A stretch of DNA of 64,000 bases from Actinomycetota bacterium (GTDB lineage Bacteria; Actinomycetota; Actinomycetes; Actinomycetales; Microbacteriaceae): NCBI GenBank assembly GCA_020160915.1, contig JAIUPK010000001.1:279645-343644 (forward strand). Direction: 5' to 3'. Both the position numbers and the translations under genes were made by a program. Of this stretch, positions 8,047 to 16,945 are shown in pieces. Within the stretch, counting starts at the first letter, position 1. Every line of letters begins with the position of its first letter. The notes under the pieces were generated by a model. That model did not search any database. It was given only the letters and a program-made list of their open reading frames with translations, and was not told the origin of the DNA.

Positions 8047-9666
8047 TCAGGCGGCGACGGCCTCCCGCTCGTCCACGAGGTAGCGCGTGTAGGCGGTGAT
8101 CGTGAGGAAGGTCGGGAACTCCTCCTCGAGGGTCACCGAGCGGAACACCTCGGCGGCATCCTGGAACCGGTTACCCGGTGCTCCGCCGGACTGCTCGAGC
8201 GTGCGCTGCAGTTCCTTCTCCACGAGACCGCGGGTGATGAGGGTGCCCTCAGCCGTCGTGACGCGCTGATGCATCCACTGCCAGAGCTGGCCCCGGCTGA
8301 TCTCGGCGGTCGCGGCGTCCTCCATGAGGTTGTCGATGGCGGCAGCCCCAACTCCGCGCAGCCAGCTCTCGATGTAGCGCACAGCGATGGACACGTTCGC
8401 GGCGACCCCGGCATCCGTCACCACACCGTCGATGCGCAGGTCGAGCAGGTCGGCCCCGGTCACGTGCACGTCGTCGCGTAGCCGGTCGAGCTGGTTCGGC
8501 CTGTCGCCCAGCACCGCGTCGAACTCGGCGCGCGCCGTCTCCACCAGATCCGGATGCGCCACCCACGTGCCGTCGAATCCGTCGCCTGCCTCGCGCTTCT
8601 TGTCCGCACTGACCGCCGCCAGTGCGCGCGCGGTCACCTCGGGGTCACGGCGATTGGGGATGAACGCGCTCATGCCTCCGATCGCGTGCGCCCCCCGCTT
8701 GTGGCAGGTGGAGACGAGCAGTTCGGTGTACGCCCGCATGAACGGAACGGTCATCGTGATGCTCGACCGGTCGGGCAGCACGAAACTCGCGCCGCGCCCG
8801 CGGAAGTTCTTGATGATCGAGAAGATGTAGTCCCAGCGGCCGGCGTTGAGGCCGGCGCAGTGGTCGCGCAGCTCGTACAGGATCTCCTCCATCTCGAAGG
8901 CCGCGGGGATCGTCTCGATGAGCACCGTCGCGCGGATGGTGCCGTGCGGGATGCTCAAGGCGTTCTCCGAGAAGGTGAACACGTCATCCCACAGCCGAGC
9001 CTCGAGGTGGTTCTCGAGCTTCGCGATGTAGAAGTACGGCCCGGTGCCGCCGTCGATGAGCGCCTTGGCGTTGTGGAAGAAGTACAGCCCGAAGTCGACG
9101 AGCGACCCCGACGCGGGGGCGCGCAGCCCGGCGCGGTCGGTGTAGCGCAGGTGCTTCTCCACGAGGTGCCAGCCGCGGGGTCGCATCACGATCGTCGGGG
9201 TGGTCTCCCCCAGCCGGTACTGCTTGCCCTCCTCCGAGGTGAAGTCGATCTGACGGCGGATCGCGTCGTGAAGGTTCAGCTGCCCGCCGATCACGTTGGC
9301 CCAGGTCGGGCTCGTGGCATCCTCCTGGTCGGCGAGCCAGACCTTCGCGCCCGAGTTCATGGCGTTGATGGTCATCTTGCGGTCGGTCGGGCCGGTGATC
9401 TCGACGCGGCGGTCCTCGAGACCGGGGCCGGCTCCGGCGACGCGCCACGTGGCATCCTCCCGGATCGCTGCGGTCTCGGACAGGAACTTCAGGTCCCGGC
9501 CGTTCTCGATGTGCTTGCGCTGGTGCATCCGTGCCGCGAGACGATCGTGGCGACGACCGGCGAACTGGTCGTGCAGGCGGGTGAGGAAGGCCAGAGCCTC
9601 CGGGGTCAGGATCTCGTCGAAGCGCTCGTCGTACTCGCCGAGCACCTCGATGCGGGGTGTGGTCAT
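8047..9666 (-). CDS. aceB: Malate synthase A
   Basis: 539 residues, the size of malate synthase A (about 530). Landmarks: the NAMNSGAKVWLADQEDATSP region near 100-120, IVMRPRGW with the catalytic Arg near 160, LIETIPAAFEMEEILYEL and the GRWDYIFSIIKNF stretch near 270. It condenses glyoxylate with acetyl-CoA to give malate, the second step of the glyoxylate shunt. Only 20 bp separate it from aceA, and an AAAGGA ribosome-binding site precedes the ATG at 9666, so the two form an operon. A large palindromic repeat follows the stop. Confidence 0.97.
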   Translation of the reverse strand: MTTPRIEVLGEYDERFDEILTPEALAFLTRLHDQFAGRRHDRLAARMHQRKHIENGRDLKFLSETAAIREDATWRVAGAGPGLEDRRVEITGPTDRKMTINAMNSGAKVWLADQEDATSPTWANVIGGQLNLHDAIRRQIDFTSEEGKQYRLGETTPTIVMRPRGWHLVEKHLRYTDRAGLRAPASGSLVDFGLYFFHNAKALIDGGTGPYFYIAKLENHLEARLWDDVFTFSENALSIPHGTIRATVLIETIPAAFEMEEILYELRDHCAGLNAGRWDYIFSIIKNFRGRGASFVLPDRSSITMTVPFMRAYTELLVSTCHKRGAHAIGGMSAFIPNRRDPEVTARALAAVSADKKREAGDGFDGTWVAHPDLVETARAEFDAVLGDRPNQLDRLRDDVHVTGADLLDLRIDGVVTDAGVAANVSIAVRYIESWLRGVGAAAIDNLMEDAATAEISRGQLWQWMHQRVTTAEGTLITRGLVEKELQRTLEQSGGAPGNRFQDAAEVFRSVTLEEEFPTFLTITAYTRYLVDEREAVAA

Positions 9667-9686
9667 GGTGAAGTCCTTTGGCTCGT

Positions 9687-11006
9687 TTAGTGGAACTGTG
9701 CGGTCTCGGTGCTGCCCACGAGTGCGAGGGTCTCGCTGTCGGGGTTGAGCGCCGTGGCAATGCGGTCGAAGTAGCCCGTGCCGACTTCGCGCTGGTGGCG
9801 CGTCGCCGTGTAGCCGTCCTTCTCGGACGCGAACTCTGCCTCCTGCAACTCGACGTAGGCGCTCATGTGACGCTGCGAGTAGTCGCGAGCGAGCGTGTAC
9901 ATCGAGTGGTTGAGGGCGTGGAACCCCGCGAGGGTGATGAACTGGAACGCGTAGCCCATTGATGCCAGCTCGCGCTGGAACCTCGCGATCGCCGCGTCGT
10001 CGAGGTGGCTCTTCCAGTTGAAGCTCGGGCTGCAGTTGTAGGCGAGCTTCTTGCCGGGGAACTCACGGTGGATCGACTCGGCGAACGTGCGCGCGAGCTC
10101 CAGGTCGGGCTCGGCCGACTCGACCCACAGCAGGTCGGCGTACGGCGCGTACGCGTGGCCGCGGGCGAGCACCGTGTCGATGCCGGGGGTCGTGCGGTAG
10201 AAACCCTCGCTCGTGCGGTCCCCGGTCAGGAACGGCTTGTCGCGGTCGTCGACGTCGCTCGTGATGAGGTCGGCGGCGAGGGAGTCGGTGCGCGCCACGA
10301 TGATCGTGGGGACGCCCGCGACATCCGCCGCCAACCGTGCCGCATTGAGGGTGCGGATGTGCTGGGCCGTCGGGATGAGCACCTTCCCTCCCATGTGCCC
10401 GCACTTCTTCTCGCTCGCCAGCTGGTCCTCCCAGTGCACGCCGGCCGCGCCGGCCTCGATCATCGAGCTCATGAGCTCGTAGGCGTTGAGGGGTCCGCCG
10501 AAGCCGGCCTCGGCGTCGGCGACGATCGGGGCGAGCCAGTCGGTGGATTTCGATACGCCCTGCGGGCTACTCAATCCGCCTTCTTCGAAGGCGATCTGGT
10601 CGGCGCGCAACAGCGCGTTGTTGATGCGCCGCACGACCGCGGGAACGCTGTTGGCCGGGTAGAGGCTCTGGTCGGGGTAGGTCTGGCCGGAGAGGTTCGC
10701 GTCGGCGGCGACCTGCCAGCCGCTCAGGTAGATGGCCTTGAGTCCAGCGCGCACCTGCTGCACTGCCTGGTTGCCGGTGAGGGCGCCGAGCGCGGGCACC
10801 CACTCCTCCTCGTGGATGAGCCGCCAGAGGTTCTCGGCGCCGCGACGGGCGAGGGTGCGCTCCTCGCGGACCGACCCGCGCAGGGCGACGACGTCCTCGG
10901 CCGAGTAGTCGCGCTGGATGCCGTCCCAGCGGGCGTCGGTCTTCCACTCGGTCTCGAGCTCGGCTGCGGTCTGGGTCTGGTCGCCGGGGCGAGTGGGGTT
11001 CGTCAT
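9687..11006 (-). CDS. aceA: Isocitrate lyase, with a repeat-derived insertion
   Basis: 439 residues. The catalytic KKCGH motif is in [17 protein letters not shown] near 205-215, and the active-site loop ANCSPS-type motif appears as YNCSPSFNW near 330. It splits isocitrate into glyoxylate and succinate. Residues 143-155 ([13 protein letters not shown]) are unlike the family here and coincide with a family-A palindromic repeat in the DNA (10549-10574), so the repeat is translated in frame as an extra loop. ATG at 11006 follows AAGGAG at good spacing. It is transcribed divergently from the RamB-like regulator. Confidence 0.97.
   Translation of the reverse strand: MTNPTRPGDQTQTAAELETEWKTDARWDGIQRDYSAEDVVALRGSVREERTLARRGAENLWRLIHEEEWVPALGALTGNQAVQQVRAGLKAIYLSGWQVAADANLSGQTYPDQSLYPANSVPAVVRRINNALLRADQIAFEEGGLSSPQGVSKSTDWLAPIVADAEAGFGGPLNAYELMSSMIEAGAAGVHWEDQLASEKKCGHMGGKVLIPTAQHIRTLNAARLAADVAGVPTIIVARTDSLAADLITSDVDDRDKPFLTGDRTSEGFYRTTPGIDTVLARGHAYAPYADLLWVESAEPDLELARTFAESIHREFPGKKLAYNCSPSFNWKSHLDDAAIARFQRELASMGYAFQFITLAGFHALNHSMYTLARDYSQRHMSAYVELQEAEFASEKDGYTATRHQREVGTGYFDRIATALNPDSETLALVGSTETAQFH
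10549..10574. repeat. Family-A palindromic repeat inside the aceA reading frame
   Basis: The core TTCGATACGCCC...GGGCTACTCAA matches the units at 7974-8042 and 13941-13976. It lies in frame in aceA and encodes about ten residues between the conserved RADQIAFEE and [13 protein letters not shown] segments. Confidence 0.8.
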
Positions 11007-11102
11007 CTCTGACTCCTTCGGTTGCTTCGGTGGTTGCTGTGGTGCGGGGTGCTTACTTCGACTCTGCGGCCACGGGAAGGTTTCTTCTCAGGCATTGCGC
11101 CC

Positions 11103-11122
11103 AGAAGATTGGCTATTCTTCT
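11103..11122. promoter_or_regulatory. Inverted repeat in the aceA-ramB intergenic region
   Basis: AGAAGA, an 8-nt spacer, then TCTTCT form a perfect 6-bp palindrome in the 149-bp divergent region. Its position suits an operator for autoregulation or control of aceA. It does not resemble the Corynebacterium RamB site as I remember it, so the assignment is tentative. Confidence 0.35.
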
Positions 11123-11155
11123 GTGAACCCGAAGAACTCGACGAGGAGGTCCGCC

Positions 11156-12628
11156 GTGACCGATCCCGCAGCCGCACTGGCCGCTGAGGATGAGGGCATG
11201 CTCGATTCCCTGACCATCGGCCGGCGCATCCGCCAGTTGCGGTCCGACCGCGGACTGACCCTCGATGACCTCGGCGAAGCGCTCGGGCGCGCGCCCTCCC
11301 AGGTGAGTGTGATCGAGAACGGCAAGCGCGAGCTCAAGCTCGGTGAGGTGCAGAAGCTCGCGCGAATCCTCGGCGTGACCCTCGACGAGCTGCTGAGCCC
11401 CGAAGCCCCATCGAAGCGCGCTGCACTCGAGATCGCCCTCGAGCGAGCCCAGCGCGGGCCGCTCTATTCGTCGCTGTCGCTGCCGGCGCTGCCCGTGCGC
11501 AAGACGCTGAGTGACGAGGCGATCGAAACCATCCTCGGGCTCCACGATGAGCTGCAGAGACTGCACCGGCAGCGCGCGGCGACTCCGGAGGAGGCGCGGC
11601 GCGCCAACACCGAGCTACGGCGGGCGATGCGCAAGCGCAACAACTACTTCGGCGAGCTCGAGGCAACCGCCAAGTCGCTGCTTGAGGCCGTCGGGCATGC
11701 CGGGGGTCCGCTGTCGCAGCGCGTCGCATCCGATCTGGCCTCGCATCTCGGGTTCTCGCTGCACTACGTGCCCGACCTGCCCACGTCCACGCGGAGCGTG
11801 ACCGACCTCAAGAATCACCGCATCTATCTGCCGGTCGGGCAGGCCGCCGGGGCCGACCCGCGCACAACCCTGCTGCAGGCGCTCGCGAGCCACGTGCTCG
11901 GCATCACCGAGCCGAAGGACTACGCCGACTTCCTGCGCCAGCGGGTGGAGACCAACTACCTGGCCGGGGCGCTCATGGTGCCCGAGCAGTCGGCGGTCGA
12001 GTTCCTGACCGCCGCGCGCGACAAACGCGAGCTGTCGGTGGAGGACCTGCGCGACGCGTTCGCGGTCACCTACGAAACTGCCGCGCACCGGTTCACGAAC
12101 CTCGCGACCCAGCACCTCGGCATCCCCGTGCATTTCCTCAAGGTGCACGAGAGCGGCACGCTCTCGAAGGCCTACGAGAACGACAACGTCGCCTTCCCCA
12201 CGGATGCCCTGGGCTCCGTCGAGGGCCAGATCGTGTGTCGCTACTGGAGTGCCCGCCGCGTGTTCGACGTCGATGATCGCTTCAGCCCGTATCACCAGTA
12301 CACGGACAAGCCGTCGGGCACCTACTGGTGCACGTCGCGCATCCAGTCGACCAGTCGTGGCGAGTTCTCGGTGAGCGTGGGCACCCCGTTCGCGCACGTG
12401 AAGTGGTTCCGCGGACGCGACACCCCGAACCGCTCGACGTCAACCTGCCCCGACGAGGGATGCTGCCGCCGCCCGCCGACAGACCTCGCGAGCCGCTGGG
12501 CCCAGCAGTCACTGCCGAGCGCGCGACTCAACAGCTCGCTGCTCGCGGCGATGCCCACCGGCACCTTCCCGGGCGTCGATCAGACCGAGGTCTTCGAGTT
12601 CCTGGAGTCGCACGCGCCGAGTGTCTGA
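11156..12628 (+). CDS. RamB/ScfR-family XRE regulator of acetate and short-chain acyl metabolism
   Basis: 490 residues. An XRE helix-turn-helix lies at about 20-75 (IGRRIRQLRSDRGLTLDDLG...PSQVSVIENGKREL). It is followed by a long IrrE/ImmA-like region in which the metallopeptidase motif is not obvious, and a DUF2083-type C-terminus with the Cys cluster CPDEGCCRRPP near 440. This is the architecture of RamB, the regulator of aceA/aceB in Corynebacterium, and of ScfR proteins. Its divergent position beside aceAB supports the same role. The GTG at 11156 is preceded by GAGGAGGT at 7 nt; the longer frame from 11030 lacks such support. Confidence 0.88.
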   Translation: MTDPAAALAAEDEGMLDSLTIGRRIRQLRSDRGLTLDDLGEALGRAPSQVSVIENGKRELKLGEVQKLARILGVTLDELLSPEAPSKRAALEIALERAQRGPLYSSLSLPALPVRKTLSDEAIETILGLHDELQRLHRQRAATPEEARRANTELRRAMRKRNNYFGELEATAKSLLEAVGHAGGPLSQRVASDLASHLGFSLHYVPDLPTSTRSVTDLKNHRIYLPVGQAAGADPRTTLLQALASHVLGITEPKDYADFLRQRVETNYLAGALMVPEQSAVEFLTAARDKRELSVEDLRDAFAVTYETAAHRFTNLATQHLGIPVHFLKVHESGTLSKAYENDNVAFPTDALGSVEGQIVCRYWSARRVFDVDDRFSPYHQYTDKPSGTYWCTSRIQSTSRGEFSVSVGTPFAHVKWFRGRDTPNRSTSTCPDEGCCRRPPTDLASRWAQQSLPSARLNSSLLAAMPTGTFPGVDQTEVFEFLESHAPSV

Positions 12629-12630
12629 GC

Positions 12631-13623
12631 TCAGGCGAGCGCCGGGATGACCTCGCGCTCGAACAGCTCGACGCTACTGCGGTCGTAGGCCGACTCGGGG
12701 AAGTTGTGAATCGCGTAAGTCATGCCGCGCTTCTTCATGTCGGTGAGGCGCTCGACGACCTGCTCCGGGGTGCCGACGGCCAGGGCATCCGCCGACAGGT
12801 TCTGCGCGCGGAAGGCCTCGGCCCGGTCGGCGCCGATGTACGGGGTGACCCGGGCGACGATTGCCTTGATGCGGTCCTGCACCTCGGCCTCGGTCGCACC
12901 GATCACGGTGTTGTAGTTGGCGGAGCGGGTGATCGCGGTGTAGTCGGTTCCGAGGTCGTCGCAATGCCCCTTGAGCAGGGCGGACTTCGCCTCGAACTCG
13001 TCGGGCGTGCCCGCGAAGTTCGTGTACTGGGCGTACTGCGCCGCGATGCGCAACGTCACCTTCTCGCCGCCGCCGGCGACCCAGATCGGGATGCCACCCT
13101 CCTGCAGGGGCAACGGCCGCACCATCGCACCGTCGACCTGGTAGTACTGCCCGTCGAGGGTCGCGGAGCCCGTGGTCCACGCCTGACGCATGATCTCCAC
13201 ACCCTCGCGCAGGCGGCCGAGCCGCTCCTTCACCTCGGGGAAGCCGTAGCCATACGCCCGCCACTCGTGCTCGTACCAGCCGCCGCCGATGCCCATCTCG
13301 GTGCGTCCGCCCGAGATGATGTCGACCGTGGCAGCGACCTTCGCGAGGTAGGCGGGGTTGCGGTAGCTCATGCACGTGCACATCTGGCCCAGACGAATCC
13401 TCGACGTGGATGCCGCGAACGCCGACATGAGCGTCCACGCCTCGTGAGTGGCCTCCTCGGTCGGCACCGGCACGGTGTGGAAGTGGTCGTACACCCACAG
13501 CGACTCCCAGGGGCCTGCGTCGGCCGCCTGGGCGAGGGACTTCATGGTCGCCCAGTGGTCCTTCGGCTCGATGTCGACAAGATCGTGGCGCCAGCCCTGG
13601 GGGATGAAGATTCCGAATCGCAT
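12631..13623 (-). CDS. Luciferase-like (LLM class) flavin or F420-dependent oxidoreductase
   Basis: 330 residues with the TIM-barrel pattern of bacterial-luciferase relatives: start MRFGIFIPQGW, SLWVYDHF near 41-48, RIRLGQMCTCMSYRNPAYLAK, the GRTEMGIGGGWYEHEW segment near 105-120 and IPIWVAGGGEK near 178. Actinobacterial members of this subgroup are often F420-dependent, and substrates are rarely predictable. It converges on the ramB-like gene with two bases between stops. A TAGGCT hexamer 6 nt upstream of ATG suggests a leaderless message. Confidence 0.88.
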   Translation of the reverse strand: MRFGIFIPQGWRHDLVDIEPKDHWATMKSLAQAADAGPWESLWVYDHFHTVPVPTEEATHEAWTLMSAFAASTSRIRLGQMCTCMSYRNPAYLAKVAATVDIISGGRTEMGIGGGWYEHEWRAYGYGFPEVKERLGRLREGVEIMRQAWTTGSATLDGQYYQVDGAMVRPLPLQEGGIPIWVAGGGEKVTLRIAAQYAQYTNFAGTPDEFEAKSALLKGHCDDLGTDYTAITRSANYNTVIGATEAEVQDRIKAIVARVTPYIGADRAEAFRAQNLSADALAVGTPEQVVERLTDMKKRGMTYAIHNFPESAYDRSSVELFEREVIPALA

Positions 13624-13629
13624 GGTTTC

Positions 13630-13635
13630 AGCCTA
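13630..13635 (-). promoter_or_regulatory. Probable -10 element for the leaderless LLM oxidoreductase gene
   Basis: TAGGCT on the minus strand stands 6 nt before the ATG at 13623, the spacing expected for a transcript starting at the initiation codon. Confidence 0.5.
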
Positions 13636-13648
13636 GGCGGCAGCGAAG

Positions 13649-13674
13649 AAGGCCCGGTCGTAAGACCGAGCCTT
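13649..13674 (-). terminator. Hairpin, diverged duplicate of the tRNA terminator
   Basis: AAGGCCCGGTC and GACCGAGCCTT pair over 11 positions with one G-T wobble and a 4-nt loop. The hairpin plus the following TGGTTGCGGGG repeats, with changes, the sequence at 13783-13825. It looks like the remnant of a tandem duplication of the tRNA 3' end and its terminator. Confidence 0.5.
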
Positions 13675-13774
13675 TATCTTCTGGTTGCGGGGCGTCCCTC
13701 CCGTGCTACCCCAAACGCCGCTGAACGCGGCGCCCGGGGCCCCTCGCCGGGTGGGGCCTGTCTGACTCCTCAGG

Positions 13775-13814
13775 AAATGATGAAGGCCCGGTCGTTGACC
13801 GGGCCTTCATCATT
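13775..13814 (-). terminator. Intrinsic terminator of the tRNA-fMet gene
   Basis: Perfect 18- to 19-bp arms AAATGATGAAGGCCCGGTC / GACCGGGCCTTCATCATTT with a 3-nt loop directly abut the CCA end of the tRNA. The T tract is short (TTT). No open reading frame is visible in 13624-13774. Confidence 0.8.
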
Positions 13815-13891
13815 TGGTTGCGGGGACAGGATTTGAACCTGCGACCTCTGGGTTATGAGCCCAGCGAGCTACCGAGCTGCTCCACCCCGCG
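13815..13891 (-). tRNA. Initiator tRNA-fMet (anticodon CAT)
   Basis: A 77-nt cloverleaf reads on the minus strand from CGCGGGG to CCCCGCA plus encoded ACCA. The anticodon loop CTCATAA gives CAT. Two initiator hallmarks are visible: the 1-72 position is a C-A mismatch, and the anticodon stem is CTGGG/CCCAG with three consecutive G-C pairs. The T arm GGTTCAAATCC is standard. The gene stands alone, with its own terminator at 13775-13814. Confidence 0.95.
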
Positions 13892-13940
13892 TCGTGTTTC
13901 CAGAGTAACACAGGCGCGGGGTGTGGCCGACGGGGTCGCG

Positions 13941-13976
13941 GTTTCGATACGCGGCCCCGCGGGGCCGCTACTCAAC
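13941..13976. repeat. Family-A palindromic repeat downstream of the UPF0182 gene
   Basis: GTTTCGATAC, the perfect palindrome GCGGCCCCGCGGGGCCGC, then TACTCAAC lie just beyond the stop at 13984. The strong GC stem may terminate the UPF0182 message. The remaining 13892-13940 stretch holds no gene. Confidence 0.75.
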
Positions 13977-13983
13977 CAGCGGG

Positions 13984-16911
13984 CTAGCCCAGGGCAGCGA
14001 TCGCTCGGGCCACCGCCTCCTGCATGAGCTTGTCGGCCTCGGCCGCCGCGACGAGGTCGCCGTCCGCATACGCCTGCTGGCGATCGGCCAGGGCGGCCTG
14101 GTAGTCGGCCAAGGCCTGCGTCAGCGCGGCGTTGTCGGTCGGCGTCGTCGGTGTCGTCGGCGTCGTCGGATCCGTGGGTGTGGTCGGGTCCGTCGGGGTG
14201 GGCGGCACGGTGCCGTCACCGGCAGATGCACCCGAGTCGCCGCCGAACAGCGTATCCAGAGCCTGGTCGAGGGAGTCCTCGAAGGCGATCTGGTCACCGA
14301 ACGAGACGAGCACCTTGCGCAGCAGCGGGTAGATCGTTCCCGACGTCGCCTGCACGTAGACCGGCTGCACGTAAAGCAGTCCCCCACCGACCGGCAGCGT
14401 CAGCAGGTTGCCGAGCTTGACCTCGGTCTCACCACGCTGCAGAAGCGCGAGCTGATTGGCCACCGCGGTGTCGGTCTTGAAGTTGGTCTCCACCTGGCCG
14501 GGGCCGGGCACCGTGGTCTGCTTGGGCAGCGTCAGCAGCGTGAGCTTGCCGTAGTTGGGCCCGGCGTCGGAGTCGACTGCGAGGTATCCGGTGAGCACGT
14601 TGCGGCTGGAGTCACCACTCGCGTTCGGGATGTACGTCGAGTACAGGGTGAACGCCGGCTGGTCGGTGCCCGGCACCTGCATCGTCAGGTAGTAGGGCGG
14701 CTGCAGCGTCTGGTTGCCGGTTGCGGCCACCGGGTCGTTGGGCGTGATCCACTGGTCGTCGCTGGAGTAGAACGAGCCCGCGTCGGTCACGTGGTACGAG
14801 CCGAGGATCGCCCGCTGCACCTTGAACAGGTCTGACGGGTAGCGCACGTGGTCGAGCAGCTGCTCGCTCATGTCGCTCATCGGCAGCAGCGTGGTCGGGA
14901 AGACCTTCGACCACGTCTTCAGCACCGGGTCCTTGTCGTCCCACGCGTACAGCTTCACGCTGCCGTCGTAGGCGTCGACAGTGGCCTTCACCGAGTTGCG
15001 GATGTAGTTGATGTCGTCCACCGCGAACGCCGGCGCCGGCGTGTACGTGTCAGCGATCGCGCTCGAGAGCTGCTCCACCTTGGAGTACGGGTAGTTGGCC
15101 CCGGTCGTGTACCCGTCGACGATCCAGACGATGCGGCCGTCGACGATGGCCGGGTAGGTGTCCGCGTCCAGCGTCAGGTAGGGCGCGACCTTGGCGACGC
15201 GATCCTGGGGGTTGCGGTCGTAGAGGATCTGCGAATCGTTGGTCACGGCATCCGACAGGAAGATCTGCTCGGACTGGAACTTGATCGCGTAGATCAGCTT
15301 CGTGAAGATGTTGTCGAGCTTCGGCCCACCGTCGCCGGAGAAGGTCGTCGTCGCGTTCTGGTTGCTGTCCTCGCCACCGGAGGGGTAGTCGAGTTCGATG
15401 TCCTTGGCTCCGGGCGCCCCACCGACGATCGAGTACTCGGGCGACTCCTCACCGAAGTAGACGCGGGGCTCGAAGTCACCCAATTCACCGGTGCTCGGGA
15501 TGCCCGACTCAAGGAACACGGGCTGGCCGTCGGTCGCCCGCTGGTTGCCGTAGGCCGCCACCACGCCGTAGCCGTGGGTGTAGACGACGGTGTCGTTGTA
15601 CCAGGAGCGGGAGTCGCCCAGGCCGGCCTGGTTGAGCTCGCGCACCGCGATCACGGTGTCCTGGGTCTTGCCCTCGATCGTGTAACGGTCCACATCCAGG
15701 TGGTTGGCGAACTGGTAGTACTGCTTGAACTGCTCGAGCTGCGCGAACGCCTGCGGCGCGATGGCGGGGTCGAGGATGCGGATGTTGGCCGTCGTCTCGG
15801 CGTCGAGACGCAGCGCGCCCGGCTCGGCATCGGTCTTCGCGCTGTACGGCACCTCCTGCACCCCGTCGACTCCGTAGGCCGCCCGGGTCGCCGCGATATT
15901 GCGTTCGATGTAGGGCGCCTCATAGGTGCGAGCGCTCGGCTCGACCTGGAATCGCTGCACGATCCACGGGTAGATGCTTCCGACGACGAGACCGCTCACC
16001 AGCAGCAGCGCGGTGCCGATGATCGGCAGGCGCCAGCGACCGATGATGGCCGTGACGATGAAGAGCACAGCGACGAGAGCGGCGATGCCCGCCAGGATCG
16101 CGCGGCCGGGGATCGTCGCGTTCGCCTCGGTGTAGCCGGCACCCGTGTTGAGGAAGCCTTGGCTCGTGTTGTACAGCGTGGCGTACTGGTCGAGCCAGAG
16201 GCTCACCGCCTGGAGCACGAGATAGAGGGCTGCGGTGATGGCGAGCTGGATGCGCGCCGAACGCGAGATGCGCACCTCGCGACCGCTGAACCGGATCGCC
16301 CCGTAGAGGTAGCTGGTGGCAAGCGCCGCGAGACCCGCGATGAGAACGACCGCCGACGCGAAGCCGACGACACCCTGCCAGAGCGGCAGGTCGTAGAAGT
16401 AGAACGACAGGTCGAGACCGAACTGCGGGTCGGTCTCACCGAACTCGGTCCTGTTGAGCCACTGCCACACGAGCGGCCAGCGTGTCGCGGTGGAGATTCC
16501 CGCGAAGACTCCGAGCACCACCGGGATGCCGAACATCGCCAGACGACGCAGCGGCTCGATGACCTGCTGGTAGCGATCCAGTTGCGAGTTGAGCTTGGCG
16601 TAGACAGGGCGCGCGCGGAAGGCGAGTTCGATGCTCGCCCACACGGGAACGGCCATGCCGAAGAATCCGACGAAGAACATGATCGCGCCGGCGATCCACT
16701 GCGTGGTCAGCACGTTGAGGTATCCGAGCTGGTCGAACCACAGCACATCGGTGTAGAGGTTGGCCACGACGAAGAAGGCGATCACGACAACCGCGATCAC
16801 GATGGCCGTGATCGTGAGGGTGACCCTCGTCCGGTTGGCGGGCGCGTTGGACGTTCCGGACGCTGCGGTGCTTGACACGAGGTTCTCCATGCTGTTGGGG
16901 ACTGCGCCCAT
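13984..16911 (-). CDS. UPF0182 family large membrane protein
   Basis: 975 residues, near the usual size of this actinobacterial family. After a short N-terminus come seven or so hydrophobic helices in roughly the first 320 residues. A long extracytoplasmic domain follows (landmarks YTHGYGVVAAYGNQ and the EVPYSAKTDAE region). The end is a low-complexity TPTDPTTPT segment (about 905-925) and a helical, Ala/Gln-rich tail. The function of the family is unknown. The start is uncertain: ATG at 16911 or at 16890, neither with a clear ribosome-binding site. It lies at the same position relative to ylbL and DUF2342 as in mycobacteria. Confidence 0.93.
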   Translation of the reverse strand: MGAVPNSMENLVSSTAASGTSNAPANRTRVTLTITAIVIAVVVIAFFVVANLYTDVLWFDQLGYLNVLTTQWIAGAIMFFVGFFGMAVPVWASIELAFRARPVYAKLNSQLDRYQQVIEPLRRLAMFGIPVVLGVFAGISTATRWPLVWQWLNRTEFGETDPQFGLDLSFYFYDLPLWQGVVGFASAVVLIAGLAALATSYLYGAIRFSGREVRISRSARIQLAITAALYLVLQAVSLWLDQYATLYNTSQGFLNTGAGYTEANATIPGRAILAGIAALVAVLFIVTAIIGRWRLPIIGTALLLVSGLVVGSIYPWIVQRFQVEPSARTYEAPYIERNIAATRAAYGVDGVQEVPYSAKTDAEPGALRLDAETTANIRILDPAIAPQAFAQLEQFKQYYQFANHLDVDRYTIEGKTQDTVIAVRELNQAGLGDSRSWYNDTVVYTHGYGVVAAYGNQRATDGQPVFLESGIPSTGELGDFEPRVYFGEESPEYSIVGGAPGAKDIELDYPSGGEDSNQNATTTFSGDGGPKLDNIFTKLIYAIKFQSEQIFLSDAVTNDSQILYDRNPQDRVAKVAPYLTLDADTYPAIVDGRIVWIVDGYTTGANYPYSKVEQLSSAIADTYTPAPAFAVDDINYIRNSVKATVDAYDGSVKLYAWDDKDPVLKTWSKVFPTTLLPMSDMSEQLLDHVRYPSDLFKVQRAILGSYHVTDAGSFYSSDDQWITPNDPVAATGNQTLQPPYYLTMQVPGTDQPAFTLYSTYIPNASGDSSRNVLTGYLAVDSDAGPNYGKLTLLTLPKQTTVPGPGQVETNFKTDTAVANQLALLQRGETEVKLGNLLTLPVGGGLLYVQPVYVQATSGTIYPLLRKVLVSFGDQIAFEDSLDQALDTLFGGDSGASAGDGTVPPTPTDPTTPTDPTTPTTPTTPTDNAALTQALADYQAALADRQQAYADGDLVAAAEADKLMQEAVARAIAALG
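14139..14206. repeat. Low-complexity GTC/GGT-rich repeat in the UPF0182 gene
   Basis: Near-tandem short units such as GTCGGCGTCGTCGG encode the Pro-Thr-Asp repeat linker near the C-terminus of the UPF0182 protein. The tract could vary in length by slippage. Confidence 0.6.
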
Positions 16912-16945
16912 CTTAAGGGCCGAACCTGCTAAGTCGCCCGAAAGC

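Noticed and set aside
11030-11155. Upstream extension of the RamB-like protein
   Set aside because: The extra 42 residues lie in the divergent promoter region, and a strong GAGGAGGT ribosome-binding site supports GTG at 11156.
13681-13774. Second functional tRNA gene
   Set aside because: Only the 11-bp acceptor-end match is present; no anticodon arm or T arm can be folded.
14848-16875. 675-codon plus-strand frame opposite the UPF0182 gene
   Set aside because: It is a GC-rich antisense shadow: the composition is dominated by R, V, D and H, there are no family motifs, and the minus strand encodes a clear membrane protein.
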